DNA of 64,000 bases from Betaproteobacteria bacterium Ga0077532 (GTDB lineage Bacteria > Pseudomonadota > Gammaproteobacteria > Burkholderiales > Ga0077523), in NCBI GenBank assembly GCA_001464895.1, contig LNEE01000050.1, forward strand, positions 37,036-101,035, in the 5' to 3' direction. The position numbers and the translations under genes were made by a program. Below the pieces are notes generated by a model. The model did no database searches. It worked only from the letters and a program-made list of their open reading frames with translations, and was not told where the DNA came from. Of the stretch, positions 19,058 through 28,665 are shown piece by piece. The first letter of the stretch is position 1, and every line of letters begins with the position of its first letter.

Positions 19058-21859
19058 CTAACCCGATAGTTTTGCCAGTTGCGGCTTCAACCGCGCGAGC
19101 GTCGCCTCGAAGCCCGCGAGGCGTTCGCGCTCCTGCTCCACCACCTTCGCCGGCGCGCGGGCCACGAACGATTCGTTGCCGAGCTTCGCCTGCGCCTTCG
19201 TGATTTCACCTTCGAGCCGGGCGATCTCCTTGCCGAGGCGCTCGCGTTCCGCTGCGACGTCGACCTCCACGTGCAGCATCAGGCGCACCTCCCCGACCAC
19301 CGCGACCGGCGCGTCGGCATCCGGCAGGTTGGCTTCGAGCTTGGTGTCCGACAGACGGGCGAGCGCGCGCAGGTAGGGGAAGTGCGGTTCGATCTGGGCC
19401 GTTTCACCGGCGGCGATGAGCGGGATGCGTTCACCGGGCCCGATGTTCATCTCGCCGCGCAGGTTCCGGCACGCGTCGACCAGTGACTTCAGTTGGGTGA
19501 CGTGCGCCTCGGCGGCGGTATCGATCTTCTCGGGCTGGCACTTCGGGAACGGCGCGACGCTGATGCTCTCGCCGGTCTTGCCGGCGAGCGGCGCGACGGA
19601 GTGCCACAGCTCTTCGGTGATGAACGGGATCACCGGATGCGCGAGCCGCAGCACCGCTTCGAGCACGCGCACGAGCGTGCGGCGCGTGCCGCGCTGCTGG
19701 GCCTCGTCGCCGCTCTGGAGCTGCACCTTCGCGAGTTCCACGTACCAGTCGCAGTACTCGTCCCACACGAAGCGGTAGACGGCGGTGGCGACGTTGTCGA
19801 GGCGGTACTCCGCGAAGCCCTTCGCGACTTCCGCCTCGGTGCGCTGGAGCAGGCTGACGATCCAGCGGTCCACCGGCGAGAGTTCCACCGGCAGCGACTC
19901 GTCGACGCCGCAGTCCTTGCCCTCGGTGTTCATGAGCACGAAGCGCGTGGCGTTCCACAGCTTGTTGCAGAAGTTGCGGTAGCCCTCGCAGCGCTTCAGG
20001 TCGAAGTTGATGTTGCGGCCGAGCGTCGCGTACGCGGCCATCGTGAAGCGCAGCGCGTCGGTGCCGAACGCCGGGATGCCGTCGGGGAACTCGCGGCGCG
20101 TCTTCGCTTCGATCCGCGGGGCGTCTTCCGGCTTGCGCAGGCCGGTCGTGCGCTTGACCAGCAGCTGGTCGAGGGCGATGCCGTCGATGAGGTCCACGGG
20201 GTCCAGCGTGTTGCCTTCGGACTTCGACATCTTCTTGCCTTCCGCGTCGCGGATGAGGCCGTGGATGTATACGTCGCGGAACGGCACGCGGCCCGTGAAG
20301 TGCGTCGTCATCATGATCATCCGGGCGACCCAGAAGAAGATGATGTCGAAGCCGGTGACGAGCACGGTCGACGGCAGGTAGAGGTCGTACGCGGAGACGT
20401 CATCGCCTTCGGGCTCGGGCCAGCCGAGCGTGGAGTGGCACACCAGCGCCGACGAGAACCACGTGTCGAGGACGTCCTCGTCGCGCGTGACCGCGGCGCC
20501 ACCGGCCTGGGCTTTCGCCTCCTCCTCGGTCCGCGCCACGTAGACGCGGCCCTCGGCGTCGTACCACGCGGGGATCCGGTGACCCCACCAGAGCTGCCGC
20601 GAGATGCACCAGTCCTGGATGTTCGCGAGCCACTGGTTGTACGTGTTGACCCAGTTCTCGGGATGGAACTTCACGTCGCCGCGCGCGACGACGTCGATGG
20701 CCACCTCGGCGATGGAGCGGCCCGGATGCATCGCATCGGCGGGCGCCGGCTTCGTCATCGCGACGAACCACTGGTCGGTGAGCATCGGCTCCACGGCGGC
20801 CCCGGTCCGGGCGCAGCGCGGGACCATCATCTTGTGCGGCTTGGCGGCCACCAGCAGGCCGAGCGCTTCGAGGTCGGCGACGATGCGCTTGCGGGCGTCG
20901 TAGCGGTCGAGGCCGCGGTACTTCTCCGGGCCGTTCTCGTTGATCTTCGCATCGAGCGTGAGGACGTTGATCTGCGCGAGCGCATGGCGCTGGCCGACGG
21001 CGTAGTCGTTGAAGTCGTGGGCGGGCGTGATCTTCACGCACCCGGTGCCGAACTCGCGGTCGACGTAGTCGTCGGCAATGATCGGGATGGTGCGGCCGCA
21101 CAGCGGCAGCGTGAGCTGCCTGCCGACGAGGTGGCGGTAGCGCTCGTCCTCGGGATGCACGGCGACCGCGGAGTCACCCAACAGCGTCTCCGGCCGCGTG
21201 GTCGCGACGACGAGGCCTTTCACGTCACCGACGGGGCCGTCGGCGAACGGGTAGAGGATCTCCCAGATCCGGCCGTCCTCCTCTTCGCTCTCCACTTCGA
21301 GGTCAGAGACGGCGCTCTGAAGGACGGGGTCCCAGTTCACGAGCCGCTTGCCGCGGTAGATGAGGCCCTGCTCGTGGAGGCGCACGAAGGTCTCGGTGAC
21401 CACCTTCGAGAGCTTCGCGTCCATCGTGAAGTATTCGCGACCCCAGTCGCAGGAGTCGCCGATGCGGCGCATCTGGCCGGTGATCGTCGAGCCCGATTGT
21501 TCCTTCCACGCCCACACCTTCTCGGTGAAGGCCTCGCGCCCCATCTCGCGCCGCACGAGGCCCTGGGCCTCCAGCTGACGCTCGACGACGATCTGCGTCG
21601 CGATGCCCGCGTGGTCAGTGCCCGGCAGCCAGAGCGTGTTGTACCCGGCCATGCGGTGATAGCGGGTGAGCGCGTCCATGATGGTCTGGTTGAACGCGTG
21701 CCCCATGTGCAGGGTGCCCGTGACGTTCGGCGGGGGCAGTTGCACGCAGAAGGCGGGCTTCGACCGGTCGGTGCCGGCGGTGAAGTAGCCCTTCGATTCC
21801 CAGAACGGGTACCACCGGCGCTCGATCTCGGCCGGTTCGAAACTCTTCGGAAGGTCCAT
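19058..21859 (-). CDS. valS: Valyl-tRNA synthetase
   Basis: A 933-aa class I aminoacyl-tRNA synthetase that charges tRNA-Val. The HIGH motif appears as HMGH (residues 51-54, in [13 protein letters not shown]) and KMSKS is at 543-547 ([10 protein letters not shown]). The CP1 editing domain lies between them, the anticodon-binding domain follows, and the C-terminal coiled-coil arm typical of ValRS is present ([20 protein letters not shown]). Length is normal. It is the last gene of a pepA-holC-x-valS run; pepA, holC and valS are also neighbours in Escherichia coli. Confidence 0.97.
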   Translation of the reverse strand: MDLPKSFEPAEIERRWYPFWESKGYFTAGTDRSKPAFCVQLPPPNVTGTLHMGHAFNQTIMDALTRYHRMAGYNTLWLPGTDHAGIATQIVVERQLEAQGLVRREMGREAFTEKVWAWKEQSGSTITGQMRRIGDSCDWGREYFTMDAKLSKVVTETFVRLHEQGLIYRGKRLVNWDPVLQSAVSDLEVESEEEDGRIWEILYPFADGPVGDVKGLVVATTRPETLLGDSAVAVHPEDERYRHLVGRQLTLPLCGRTIPIIADDYVDREFGTGCVKITPAHDFNDYAVGQRHALAQINVLTLDAKINENGPEKYRGLDRYDARKRIVADLEALGLLVAAKPHKMMVPRCARTGAAVEPMLTDQWFVAMTKPAPADAMHPGRSIAEVAIDVVARGDVKFHPENWVNTYNQWLANIQDWCISRQLWWGHRIPAWYDAEGRVYVARTEEEAKAQAGGAAVTRDEDVLDTWFSSALVCHSTLGWPEPEGDDVSAYDLYLPSTVLVTGFDIIFFWVARMIMMTTHFTGRVPFRDVYIHGLIRDAEGKKMSKSEGNTLDPVDLIDGIALDQLLVKRTTGLRKPEDAPRIEAKTRREFPDGIPAFGTDALRFTMAAYATLGRNINFDLKRCEGYRNFCNKLWNATRFVLMNTEGKDCGVDESLPVELSPVDRWIVSLLQRTEAEVAKGFAEYRLDNVATAVYRFVWDEYCDWYVELAKVQLQSGDEAQQRGTRRTLVRVLEAVLRLAHPVIPFITEELWHSVAPLAGKTGESISVAPFPKCQPEKIDTAAEAHVTQLKSLVDACRNLRGEMNIGPGERIPLIAAGETAQIEPHFPYLRALARLSDTKLEANLPDADAPVAVVGEVRLMLHVEVDVAAERERLGKEIARLEGEITKAQAKLGNESFVARAPAKVVEQERERLAGFEATLARLKPQLAKLSG

Positions 21860-21922
21860 GGCGGGGCTGGGTGAGGCGGGAAAGCGGGCGATTATGCGGT
21901 AAACCGGGGCGCAGCCCGGAGA

Positions 21923-22507
21923 TCAGCGTTCGGGCGGTGCGGCCCCGGGCTCTGCGGAATCACCGTCGGGGCATGCCTCGGCCGCGAGAGGCAGGCGGAG
22001 ATTGCGCACCTGCTGGTGCAGCGTCTCCTCGATGGTCTCGCGCACCAGCTGCCGGAGGCTGCCCTTGATCTCCGTGGCCACCTGGGCCAGCGCGTGATCG
22101 AGCGAGACGGCCAGCTCCGGCATCACGCGACGCTCCAGGAGCGTGCCCACCTCGTGGTCCAGGCGATCCCCGAGGCGGCGGTAGACCTCGCGTTCGAGAT
22201 CGTCGACGTTCGGCAGCGGGAGATCGTCCGCCATGTCGGGTGGGGGCGGCGGGGCGGGGCGGGCGGTGACGGGGCCCAGGCTCACGACGTCCGTGAGGAT
22301 CGGGATCTCGCCCGGAGCAGACGGTGCGCGCACCGGGGCGACCGGTTGCGGCGCGGGCGGGACGACCGGCGCCACCGAGGGCGACACCAAGGCCGGCACC
22401 GACACCGCGGGCCGCAGCCGGGCCATCAGGGAATCGACGCTTCCGAGCACCGCATCGTGATCGTCTGAGGCATCGTCGCCGTCGACGGGGGGCTGGGTGT
22501 CGGGCAT
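21923..22507 (-). CDS. Hypothetical protein between holC and valS
   Basis: A 194-aa product with a Pro/Ala/Val-rich low-complexity N-terminal half and a helical, charged C-terminal half (DDLEREVYRRLGDRLDHEVG, later LRQLVRETIEETLHQQV), suggesting an amphipathic or coiled-coil domain. There is no signal peptide or membrane segment. I chose ATG 22507, 4 nt after the holC stop; the frame is open to 22588 but those codons lie inside holC. A short uncharacterised gene at this position is plausible for betaproteobacteria. Function is not known. Confidence 0.7.
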   Translation of the reverse strand: MPDTQPPVDGDDASDDHDAVLGSVDSLMARLRPAVSVPALVSPSVAPVVPPAPQPVAPVRAPSAPGEIPILTDVVSLGPVTARPAPPPPPDMADDLPLPNVDDLEREVYRRLGDRLDHEVGTLLERRVMPELAVSLDHALAQVATEIKGSLRQLVRETIEETLHQQVRNLRLPLAAEACPDGDSAEPGAAPPER

Positions 22508-22511
22508 CGGG

Positions 22512-22943
22512 TCAGCCGGCGGCCGTCTGGCCGAGATCGTGGAGGGTGATTTCGTAGCCCCGGTCGCGATAGAACCGATAGCGGACACGGCCGGCCTGCG
22601 TGTCGTCCTGGTCGAGTCCGACGATCTCGATCACGCGCTGGAACCGGCTGAAGATGTCCGGCGTGTCGGGTCGGAGGTTCAGCAGGAGGTCGTCGCGTTC
22701 CACCGCGCCCGGATCGTGATCGACGACGATCGGCGTCACCGCCGCGAGGCGATGGCCGGCCCGCACGTGCGGCAGGAAACCCACCGGCGGGTGGGTCCAG
22801 AGCAGGCGGTCCATGCGTTCCGTGGCCTCTGCGTCGGCCGTGAGCACGAGCACCCGCATCTGCCGCGCGACCGCCTTCCCGCACAGCGTGCAGGCGGTCT
22901 GGAGGCGGTCGGCGACCTTCGTGTAGAAGTCGATGCGGGTCAT
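22512..22943 (-). CDS. holC: DNA polymerase III chi subunit
   Basis: A 143-aa clamp-loader accessory protein that binds SSB and, with psi, links the replisome to single-stranded DNA. The opening TRIDFYTKVADRLQTACTLC and LLWTHPPVGFLPHVRAG are recognisable HolC features, and the length is normal. Its place between pepA and valS supports the call. It starts 34 nt after the pepA stop. Confidence 0.93.
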   Translation of the reverse strand: MTRIDFYTKVADRLQTACTLCGKAVARQMRVLVLTADAEATERMDRLLWTHPPVGFLPHVRAGHRLAAVTPIVVDHDPGAVERDDLLLNLRPDTPDIFSRFQRVIEIVGLDQDDTQAGRVRYRFYRDRGYEITLHDLGQTAAG

Positions 22944-22977
22944 GGTCGCGTCGGGGCGGGAGCGGGAGGCGAGCGCT

Positions 22978-24465
22978 TCAGCGTTGCGTCCGGCGGATCA
23001 GGAACTCCGTCAGCAGCGGCACCGGGCGCCCGGTGGAGCCCTTCTCCCGTCCCGACTTCCACGCGATGCCGGCGATGTCGAGGTGGGCCCACGGGTACTT
23101 CTTTGCATAGCGCGCGAGGAAGCAGGCTGCGGTCACGCTGCCCGCCGGACGGCCGCCGATGTTCGCCATGTCGGCGAAGTTGCTCTTCAGCTGCTCCTGG
23201 TAGTCGTCCCACAGGGGCATGCGCCACACGCGGTCCCACGAGGCGTGACCAGCGTCTTCCAGCGCCTTCGCGAGGTCATCGCGGTTCGCGTACATGCCGG
23301 TGGCCACATTGCCCAGCGCGACGACGCAGGCGCCGGTGAGCGTCGCGATGTCGACCACCGCGGCGGGGTCGTAGCGCTCGGCGTAGGTGAGGGCGTCGCA
23401 CAGGATGAGGCGGCCTTCGGCGTCGGTGTTGAGGATCTCGATCGTCTGGCCGGACATCGAGGTGACGATGTCACCCGGCTTGATCGCCGTGCCGCTCGGC
23501 ATGTTCTCGCACGTCGGGATCAGACCCACGAGGTTGACCGGCAACCCCATGCCGGCCACGGCGCGGAAGGTGCCGAGCACGCTGCCGGCGCCGGACATGT
23601 CGTACTTCATCTCGTCCATGCCCTCGCCGGGCTTCAGCGAGATGCCGCCCGTGTCGAAGGTGATGCCCTTGCCGACGAGCACCACGGGCTTGTCCTTCTT
23701 CGTGCTGCCCGAGTACTCCATCACGATGAACTTCGGCGGCTCGGCCGTTCCCTTCGTGACGGAGAGGAAGGACCCCATGCCGAGCTTGAGGATGTCCTTG
23801 TACTCCAGCACGGTGACCTTGAACTTGTGCGCCTTGCCCAGATCGCGTGCAGTCGATGCGAGGTAGCCCGGTGTGCAGACGTTGCTGGGGAGGTTGCCGA
23901 GATCCTTGGCGAGCGACACGCCCGCCGCGAGGGCCGTCCCCTGCTGGAGGGCGCGATCCTCCGCGGCCGTCGGGCGGGACGACACGCCCAGCGCGAGCTT
24001 GGCGAGACCCCCGCGGGCGGGTTCCTTGATGCTCTTCAGGCTGTCGAACCGATAGGCGCATTCCGCTGCGACCTCGACCGCATGGCGCGTGCGCTCGACG
24101 ACGCTGGTGCCGACGGCTTCCCATTCGGTGCAGTAGATCAGCGCATCCCGGGCGCCACCGCTGCCGGCCGCGCGGACGGCCGCAGAGACCGCGTCGCGAT
24201 AGCCCTTCAGGGTGAGGCTGCCGGCGGCGCCGAGGCCGACGACGACGACGCGCGTGGCAGCGATGCCGTCCACGGCGTGGAGGAGGGTGCACGTGCCGGC
24301 TTTGGCGGGAAGATCGTCGCGCCGTGCGAGCTGCGTGAGGTATCCGGAGGAGGCCTTGTCGAGCGCCTGACCGGCGGGCGAGAACTTGCCGCCCTCTTGA
24401 AGCCCCACGATGACGCAGGCGCTACGCGCACGTTCCGGCTGGCTCTGCTTCAGGCTGAATTCCAC
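22978..24465 (-). CDS. pepA: Cytosol (leucyl) aminopeptidase
   Basis: A 495-aa M17 dimetal aminopeptidase. The metal-binding and catalytic segments are visible as VGKGITFDTGGISLKPG, DEMKYDMSGAGSVLG and the family signature NTDAEGRLILCDAL. The start is GTG at 24465, which has AGGAGA 5-10 nt upstream; the longer frame to 24531 has no better site. In E. coli PepA also binds DNA at carAB and cer; whether that applies here is unknown. The divergent lptF gene starts 190 bp away, across a 15-bp repeat array. Confidence 0.95.
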   Translation of the reverse strand: MEFSLKQSQPERARSACVIVGLQEGGKFSPAGQALDKASSGYLTQLARRDDLPAKAGTCTLLHAVDGIAATRVVVVGLGAAGSLTLKGYRDAVSAAVRAAGSGGARDALIYCTEWEAVGTSVVERTRHAVEVAAECAYRFDSLKSIKEPARGGLAKLALGVSSRPTAAEDRALQQGTALAAGVSLAKDLGNLPSNVCTPGYLASTARDLGKAHKFKVTVLEYKDILKLGMGSFLSVTKGTAEPPKFIVMEYSGSTKKDKPVVLVGKGITFDTGGISLKPGEGMDEMKYDMSGAGSVLGTFRAVAGMGLPVNLVGLIPTCENMPSGTAIKPGDIVTSMSGQTIEILNTDAEGRLILCDALTYAERYDPAAVVDIATLTGACVVALGNVATGMYANRDDLAKALEDAGHASWDRVWRMPLWDDYQEQLKSNFADMANIGGRPAGSVTAACFLARYAKKYPWAHLDIAGIAWKSGREKGSTGRPVPLLTEFLIRRTQR

Positions 24466-24491
24466 GGACTCTCCTGTTAGTATCGATTGAG

Positions 24492-24596
24492 GTGCTGTCG
24501 AATGATGTGGTGGCGCGCGATGTACTTCCACATGAGGTACTTCCGCATGATGGATTACTTATTCACGTGCTGCCGAATGAAGTGATACCGACTGAC
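24492..24596 (+). repeat. 15-bp tandem repeat upstream of lptF, about seven units
   Basis: Units start every 15 bp at 24492, 24507, 24522, 24537, 24552, 24567 and 24582. The best conserved are GTGCTGTCGAATGAT, GTACTTCCACATGAG, GTACTTCCGCATGAT and GTGCTGCCGAATGAA. On the plus strand the array is open in frame, reading repeats of the type VLPHE/VLPND, and the frame ends at a TGA overlapping the GTG start of lptF. No good ribosome-binding site precedes it, so translation is uncertain. Confidence 0.75.
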
Positions 24597-24655
24597 GCTG
24601 CGGTGGGTGAGCGCCCGAAAATTATCCCCGCCCGATCCGAGAAAAGTCAAAAGCC

Positions 24656-25738
24656 GTGATCTTCCAGCGGTCCCTTCTGCGCGAGTTCGCGAACACCGGT
24701 CTCGTGGTGTTCGTTGTCCTGCTGATGATCACGATCACCACCCAGCTCATCCGCATGCTGGGCTGGGCGGCACAGGGCGTGATCCCGCCCGACGGCGTGC
24801 TGATCCTGCTGGGCCTCGCTGCGTTGCGTTATACCCCGATCCTGCTTTCCCTCACCGTTTTCATTGCGGTGCTGATGGCGCTCACCCGCAGTTATCGCGA
24901 TTCCGAGATGGTGGTGTGGTTCGCCTCCGGCCGCAGCCTGCTCTCGTGGATCCGGCCCGTCCTCACGTTCGCGCTGCCGCTCGTGTTCACGATCGGGCTG
25001 CTTTCCTTCGCGCTGTCGCCCTGGGCCGTGCAGAAGTCCGAGGAGTTCCGGCAGCAGCTGGAAAGCCGCGACGACGTCTCGGCGGTGTCGCCCGGGGTGT
25101 TCAAGGAGTCGAAGCAGGCCGACCGCGTGTACTTCGTGGAGAAGCTCACGACCGATCTGTCGATGGTGGCGAACATCTTCGTGCACTCCAAGCAGAACGG
25201 ACGCGACGGCGTGATGGTGGCGGAGCGCGGCTTCTCCGAGACGGCTGAGAACGGCGACCGCTTCCTGGTGCTCCAGAACGGTCGCCGCTACGAAGGTGAG
25301 CCCGGTTCGGCCGAGTATCGCGTCACCGAATTCGAGCGCTACGCCCTGCGCATCGAGGCGAAGGAGGCCGGCAAGCTGATGACATCCATCAGCGCCGTGC
25401 CGTCCCTCGATCTGCTGCGCGATCCCACGCGCGAGCACCAGGCGGAGCTGATCTGGCGCACCGGCATTCCGCTCTCGGCCCTCGTGCTCTCGCTGCTCGC
25501 GGTGCCGATGAGCTTCGTCAACCCGCGCGCCGGAAGGTCGCTCAATCTGGTGTTCGCGGTGCTGCTCTACATGGTCTACAGCAATCTGTTGTCGATCTTC
25601 CAGTCGTGGGTCGGCCAGGGCCGGGTCGTGCCTGCCGTGGGCTGGCTCACCGTGCACGGACTCATGCTCGGCCTGCTCGCGTTCATGCTCTGGCGCCGGA
25701 TGTCGGTCGTGCCCCTTGTTCGCTGGCGGCGCGCATGA
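24656..25738 (+). CDS. lptF: LPS export system permease LptF
   Basis: A 360-aa inner-membrane protein of the YjgP/YjgQ family; with LptG and the LptB ATPase it extracts lipopolysaccharide and passes it to the periplasmic bridge. Six membrane helices are visible (three before about residue 120, a beta-jellyroll periplasmic domain of about 150 residues, then three after about 265). The start is GTG at 24656, directly before the first hydrophobic segment. It overlaps lptG by 4 bp (ATGA). Confidence 0.93.
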   Translation: MIFQRSLLREFANTGLVVFVVLLMITITTQLIRMLGWAAQGVIPPDGVLILLGLAALRYTPILLSLTVFIAVLMALTRSYRDSEMVVWFASGRSLLSWIRPVLTFALPLVFTIGLLSFALSPWAVQKSEEFRQQLESRDDVSAVSPGVFKESKQADRVYFVEKLTTDLSMVANIFVHSKQNGRDGVMVAERGFSETAENGDRFLVLQNGRRYEGEPGSAEYRVTEFERYALRIEAKEAGKLMTSISAVPSLDLLRDPTREHQAELIWRTGIPLSALVLSLLAVPMSFVNPRAGRSLNLVFAVLLYMVYSNLLSIFQSWVGQGRVVPAVGWLTVHGLMLGLLAFMLWRRMSVVPLVRWRRA

Positions 25739-26811
25739 AGACCCTCCGGCGGTACGTGGGCCGGCAGATCCTGGGCGCGACGGTCCTCGTGATCGTGGCG
25801 CTGCTCATGCTGTTCTCGTTCTTCGATCTCATCCAGGAGCTGGGCGATGTCGGCAAGGGGCGCTACCGGCTGTCGCTCGCGCTCCTCAAGGTGACCCTCG
25901 CCATTCCGAGCCACGTGTACGAACTGTTCCCCGTGGCCGCCCTGCTCGGCACCCTCTTCGCCCTCGCGCAGATGGTGGCCCACTCGGAGTACACGGTGAT
26001 GCGGGTGTCCGGCGTGTCGGCGCGATCGATGATGTCGATCATCCTGCCCCTCGGGCTCATGTTCGCCGCGTTCACGTTCGTCATCGGCGAGTTCGTCACG
26101 CCGCTCTCCGAGAACGCAGCCCAGCGTCTGCTGCTGAAGGCCACGAACACCGGCGTGGTGGCGCAGGAGTTCCGTTCGGGGCTCTGGGTGAAGGACGACC
26201 TGAGTTTCGTGAACGTCACCCAGGTGAGCACCGATGCGGATCTCACCGGCGTGCGGATCTACGAGTTCGACGACCGGTCGCGTCTGGTCTCGGTCAGTTC
26301 GGCCCTGAGTGGCGAATTCCGAGGCAGCGATCGGTGGAAACTGCGGGATGTCTCGAAGACGGAGTTCCTGCCGGAGGGCACCCGTGCCACGCACGAGGCC
26401 GAGGTCGACTGGCGATCCGTCCTGAACCCGGCGATCCTTTCCGTGCTGATGGTCGTCCCGGAGCGGATGTCGGTGGCCGATCTCTACAACTACATCGGGC
26501 ACCTGCGCGACAACCGGCAGGCCACCGAACGCCACGAGATCGCGCTCTACTCGAAGATCACCTACCCGGTGGCCGTGATCGTGATGATGATCATCGCCCT
26601 GCCGTTCGCGTACTCGCGTTCTCGGGAGGGGGGCATCAGCGCCAAGCTTTTCGTGGGGATCATGCTGGGACTCGGCTTCCACCTCGCATCGCGCCTCTTC
26701 GGCCACCTCGGCCTGTTGAACGCGTGGCCACCGCTCTTCAGCGCGGCGTTCCCGACGGCGCTGTTCCTGCTGGGAGGTTTCGGAATGCTGTGGTGGGTCG
26801 AGCGCCGCTGA
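25735..26811 (+). CDS. lptG: LPS export system permease LptG
   Basis: A 358-aa partner of LptF with the same layout: helices near residues 10-40, 60-90 and 98-120, a periplasmic jellyroll domain, and three C-terminal helices (YPVAVIVMMIIALPFAYSRS, then two more). The ATG at 25735 overlaps the lptF stop. The two together form the transmembrane part of LptB2FG; lptB is not in this window. Confidence 0.94.
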   Translation: MKTLRRYVGRQILGATVLVIVALLMLFSFFDLIQELGDVGKGRYRLSLALLKVTLAIPSHVYELFPVAALLGTLFALAQMVAHSEYTVMRVSGVSARSMMSIILPLGLMFAAFTFVIGEFVTPLSENAAQRLLLKATNTGVVAQEFRSGLWVKDDLSFVNVTQVSTDADLTGVRIYEFDDRSRLVSVSSALSGEFRGSDRWKLRDVSKTEFLPEGTRATHEAEVDWRSVLNPAILSVLMVVPERMSVADLYNYIGHLRDNRQATERHEIALYSKITYPVAVIVMMIIALPFAYSRSREGGISAKLFVGIMLGLGFHLASRLFGHLGLLNAWPPLFSAAFPTALFLLGGFGMLWWVERR

Positions 26812-26832
26812 CCGGGCGAGGGGCAGTCCGGG

Positions 26833-27312
26833 TCAGAACGGAGCGCGGAGGATGCGCGTCCCCATCAGCCGGTCGTGAAGGAACTGGCGGTCCCGATCGA
26901 CGAGGGCCCAGAGGAATCCGACACCGATGCACAGCAGGCCAGCCACGGCGAGTGCATAGCGGCCGACAGCCACCGGCAGGGTCAGCGGCTGTCCGTCGGC
27001 ACGCCGCAACCGGAGCCCCCATGTCTTCATCGCGAGCGTCTGGCCGCTCATGCGCCAGCAGTAGATGAAGTAGATCCCGAACACGGCGAGCAGGTAACCG
27101 CGGTAGGCGGCGAGGGCCCCGCCGTTCGTCGCTCCGTCCCCAGCATCGCCCAGCAGCGGCACGACGACCCAGGAGGCGATGAAGGAGACCCCGAAGAGCA
27201 GCACCGATTCGTAGACGATCGCCCCGAAGCGCGGCCACAGCTGGGCGACCTGAAGCGGGGCGTCCTGCAGGGCGGTGGGCGGCATCGGCGGCGGGGCTTC
27301 CGGCGTGCTCAC
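26833..27312 (-). CDS. RDD-family membrane protein
   Basis: A 159-aa protein with an acidic/Pro-rich N-terminus and an RDD domain: membrane segments at about residues 30-52, 70-88 and 120-140, with the family motifs FGAIVYESVLL and SGQTLAMKTWGLRLRR. The function of RDD proteins is mostly unknown; some act in Na+/H+ exchange. The GTG start at 27312 overlaps the upstream DUF3106 stop by 4 bp, so it is the last gene of the sigma-DUF3619-DUF3106-RDD operon. Confidence 0.85.
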   Translation of the reverse strand: MSTPEAPPPMPPTALQDAPLQVAQLWPRFGAIVYESVLLFGVSFIASWVVVPLLGDAGDGATNGGALAAYRGYLLAVFGIYFIYCWRMSGQTLAMKTWGLRLRRADGQPLTLPVAVGRYALAVAGLLCIGVGFLWALVDRDRQFLHDRLMGTRILRAPF

Positions 27313-27764
27313 TTGCGTTCCCGCGCTGCGCGCAGCGCGTCTTTCAGGGCGGACGGAAACTGTTCGTACTCCGACCACTTCTGGAGGATCTCCCGCCGCC
27401 GTTCGGGAGGGAGCTGCTGGATCTGTTTGTAGAGTTCTTTCACCTCGGCACGTTGCGCCGGCGTCAATGCCGCCCAGTGCTTCATGCGGCGTTGGATGCG
27501 CTCCTGTTGGTCATGCGGCAGGGATGGGTACTTTCTGGCGATGGCGAGCCAACGTTCCCGCCGATCGGGTTCCAGGCTGTCCCATTCCTTCTCGAGGGGT
27601 TGCAGGATCTCGCGCTGCGACGCGGAGAGCTGACTCCATGTCACCGCGTCGTCCGCCCGGGCGCTGGCGGCGCCGAAGGTGAGAAGTGTGATCAGGAAGG
27701 CGGCGAGGAGGGCGGCGAGGAAGCCAGCCCTCGACGCTACCGCTGCATGGCTGGGGTGATCCAC
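27309..27764 (-). CDS. DUF3106 secreted helical protein
   Basis: A 151-aa product with a signal peptide or N-terminal membrane anchor (FLAALLAAFLITLLTFGAAS) and a mature part made of charged amphipathic helices with repeated W-x-L-pattern turns (WSQLSASQREILQPLEKEW, then WLAIARKYPSLPHDQQERIQ, then WAALTPAQRAEVKELYKQI), the DUF3106 pattern. It resembles periplasmic CpxP/Spy-like helical proteins in general character, which is inference. The start lies inside the end of the DUF3619 gene (28-bp overlap). Confidence 0.85.
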   Translation of the reverse strand: MDHPSHAAVASRAGFLAALLAAFLITLLTFGAASARADDAVTWSQLSASQREILQPLEKEWDSLEPDRRERWLAIARKYPSLPHDQQERIQRRMKHWAALTPAQRAEVKELYKQIQQLPPERRREILQKWSEYEQFPSALKDALRAARERK

Positions 27765-28114
27765 TGCTGGAAGCCCTTGTCGAGGTAGGCATTGATCGGA
27801 AGCTCGTCGCCGAGGAGTTCCAGCTCTTCACCGTCGTTGGAGGAGATCCCCGCACCCTGCCAGACGTAGATCGTCACCAGCCCCAGCAACAGGACAGCGG
27901 CCGGGAGGAACAGTCGATGGCGGAATGCGCCTGCCAGCGGACCGGGGAGTCGGGCAGCGCCGCTCGCGGAGGCCAGGGCCGTGACGGGCTCGCGCAACTG
28001 CTCCAATGCAAGCTCGCGGCCCGCCTGGAGCCGGCGCAGGATGCGCGGATCGAGGTCATCGACGCAGGCATCCAGGCGGCGGGCGAGCCGCTGACCCAGT
28101 TCGGTGTCGTTCAC
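27737..28114 (-). CDS. DUF3619 protein, likely anti-sigma-like
   Basis: A 125-aa protein with a cytoplasmic N-terminal helical segment (about residues 1-60, NDTELGQRLARRLDACVDDL), one membrane helix (about 68-88, LPAAVLLLGLVTIYVWQ) and a short acidic periplasmic tail. The start is GTG at 28114 overlapping the sigma-factor stop by 4 bp (GTGA). A small single-span protein co-translated with an ECF sigma factor fits an anti-sigma role. I regard this as a plausible inference, not established knowledge. Confidence 0.82.
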   Translation of the reverse strand: MNDTELGQRLARRLDACVDDLDPRILRRLQAGRELALEQLREPVTALASASGAARLPGPLAGAFRHRLFLPAAVLLLGLVTIYVWQGAGISSNDGEELELLGDELPINAYLDKGFQQWITPAMQR

Positions 28115-28665
28115 GGTGTGATTCCCCTTCTGCGCAGATAGGCCGCAATGGTGTGGGTGGCTCGCGAGCAGTGCGTCTTGACGCTGCCCTCCGAGCACCC
28201 CATTGCCTGCGCTGTCTCGGCCACGTCGAATTCCTCCCAGTAACGGAGCAGGAACGCCTCTTGTTGACGCTTGGGCAGCCGCGTGACGGCGTCCCCGATC
28301 AGCGCCGCGATCTGCGCGCGCTCGGCCTGATCCTCCGGAGTGCCCTCGTTGTCCTCGACCCGGATCCGGTCGAGCGGGTCGCTGTCCTCGCCGTCGTCGG
28401 GAGACAGCGAGGACAGCAGCGTCGTCCAGAGATTCCGGACCTTCTGCCGCCGATAGTGGTCACGAATTGTATTCTGAAGGATGCGGTGGAAGAGCAGCGG
28501 AAGTTCCTCGGGCGGCTTGTCCGAGTACTTTTCCGTGAGGCGCAGCATCGATTCCTGCACGAGATCGAGGGCGAGATGTTCGTCCCGCAGCGCGAACATC
28601 GCGTGCCGATAGGCGCGGCGCTCGACTTCGGCGAGAAAGCGGGCAATTTCCTGCTCGGTGGCCAG
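28111..28665 (-). CDS. ECF-type RNA polymerase sigma factor
   Basis: A sigma-70 family factor with region 2 (HLALDLVQESMLRLTEKYSD, RILQNTIRDHYRRQKVRN) and region 4 (RLPKRQQEAFLLRYWEEFDV, then AQAMGCSEGSVKTHCSRA). I place the start at a CTG at 28665 (184 aa): the reading L-ATEQEIARFLAEVERRAY matches where such proteins normally begin with M-A-T/S, and CACGAGG lies 8 nt upstream. The nearest standard start in frame is GTG at 28749, which would add 28 residues encoded by a repeat and has no clear ribosome-binding site. It heads the operon with DUF3619, DUF3106 and RDD genes. Confidence 0.88.
   Translation of the reverse strand: MATEQEIARFLAEVERRAYRHAMFALRDEHLALDLVQESMLRLTEKYSDKPPEELPLLFHRILQNTIRDHYRRQKVRNLWTTLLSSLSPDDGEDSDPLDRIRVEDNEGTPEDQAERAQIAALIGDAVTRLPKRQQEAFLLRYWEEFDVAETAQAMGCSEGSVKTHCSRATHTIAAYLRRRGITP

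Noticed and set aside
19493..21874. A 793-codon plus-strand frame opposite valS
   Set aside because: It is complementary to valS over its full length and has no recognisable motifs.
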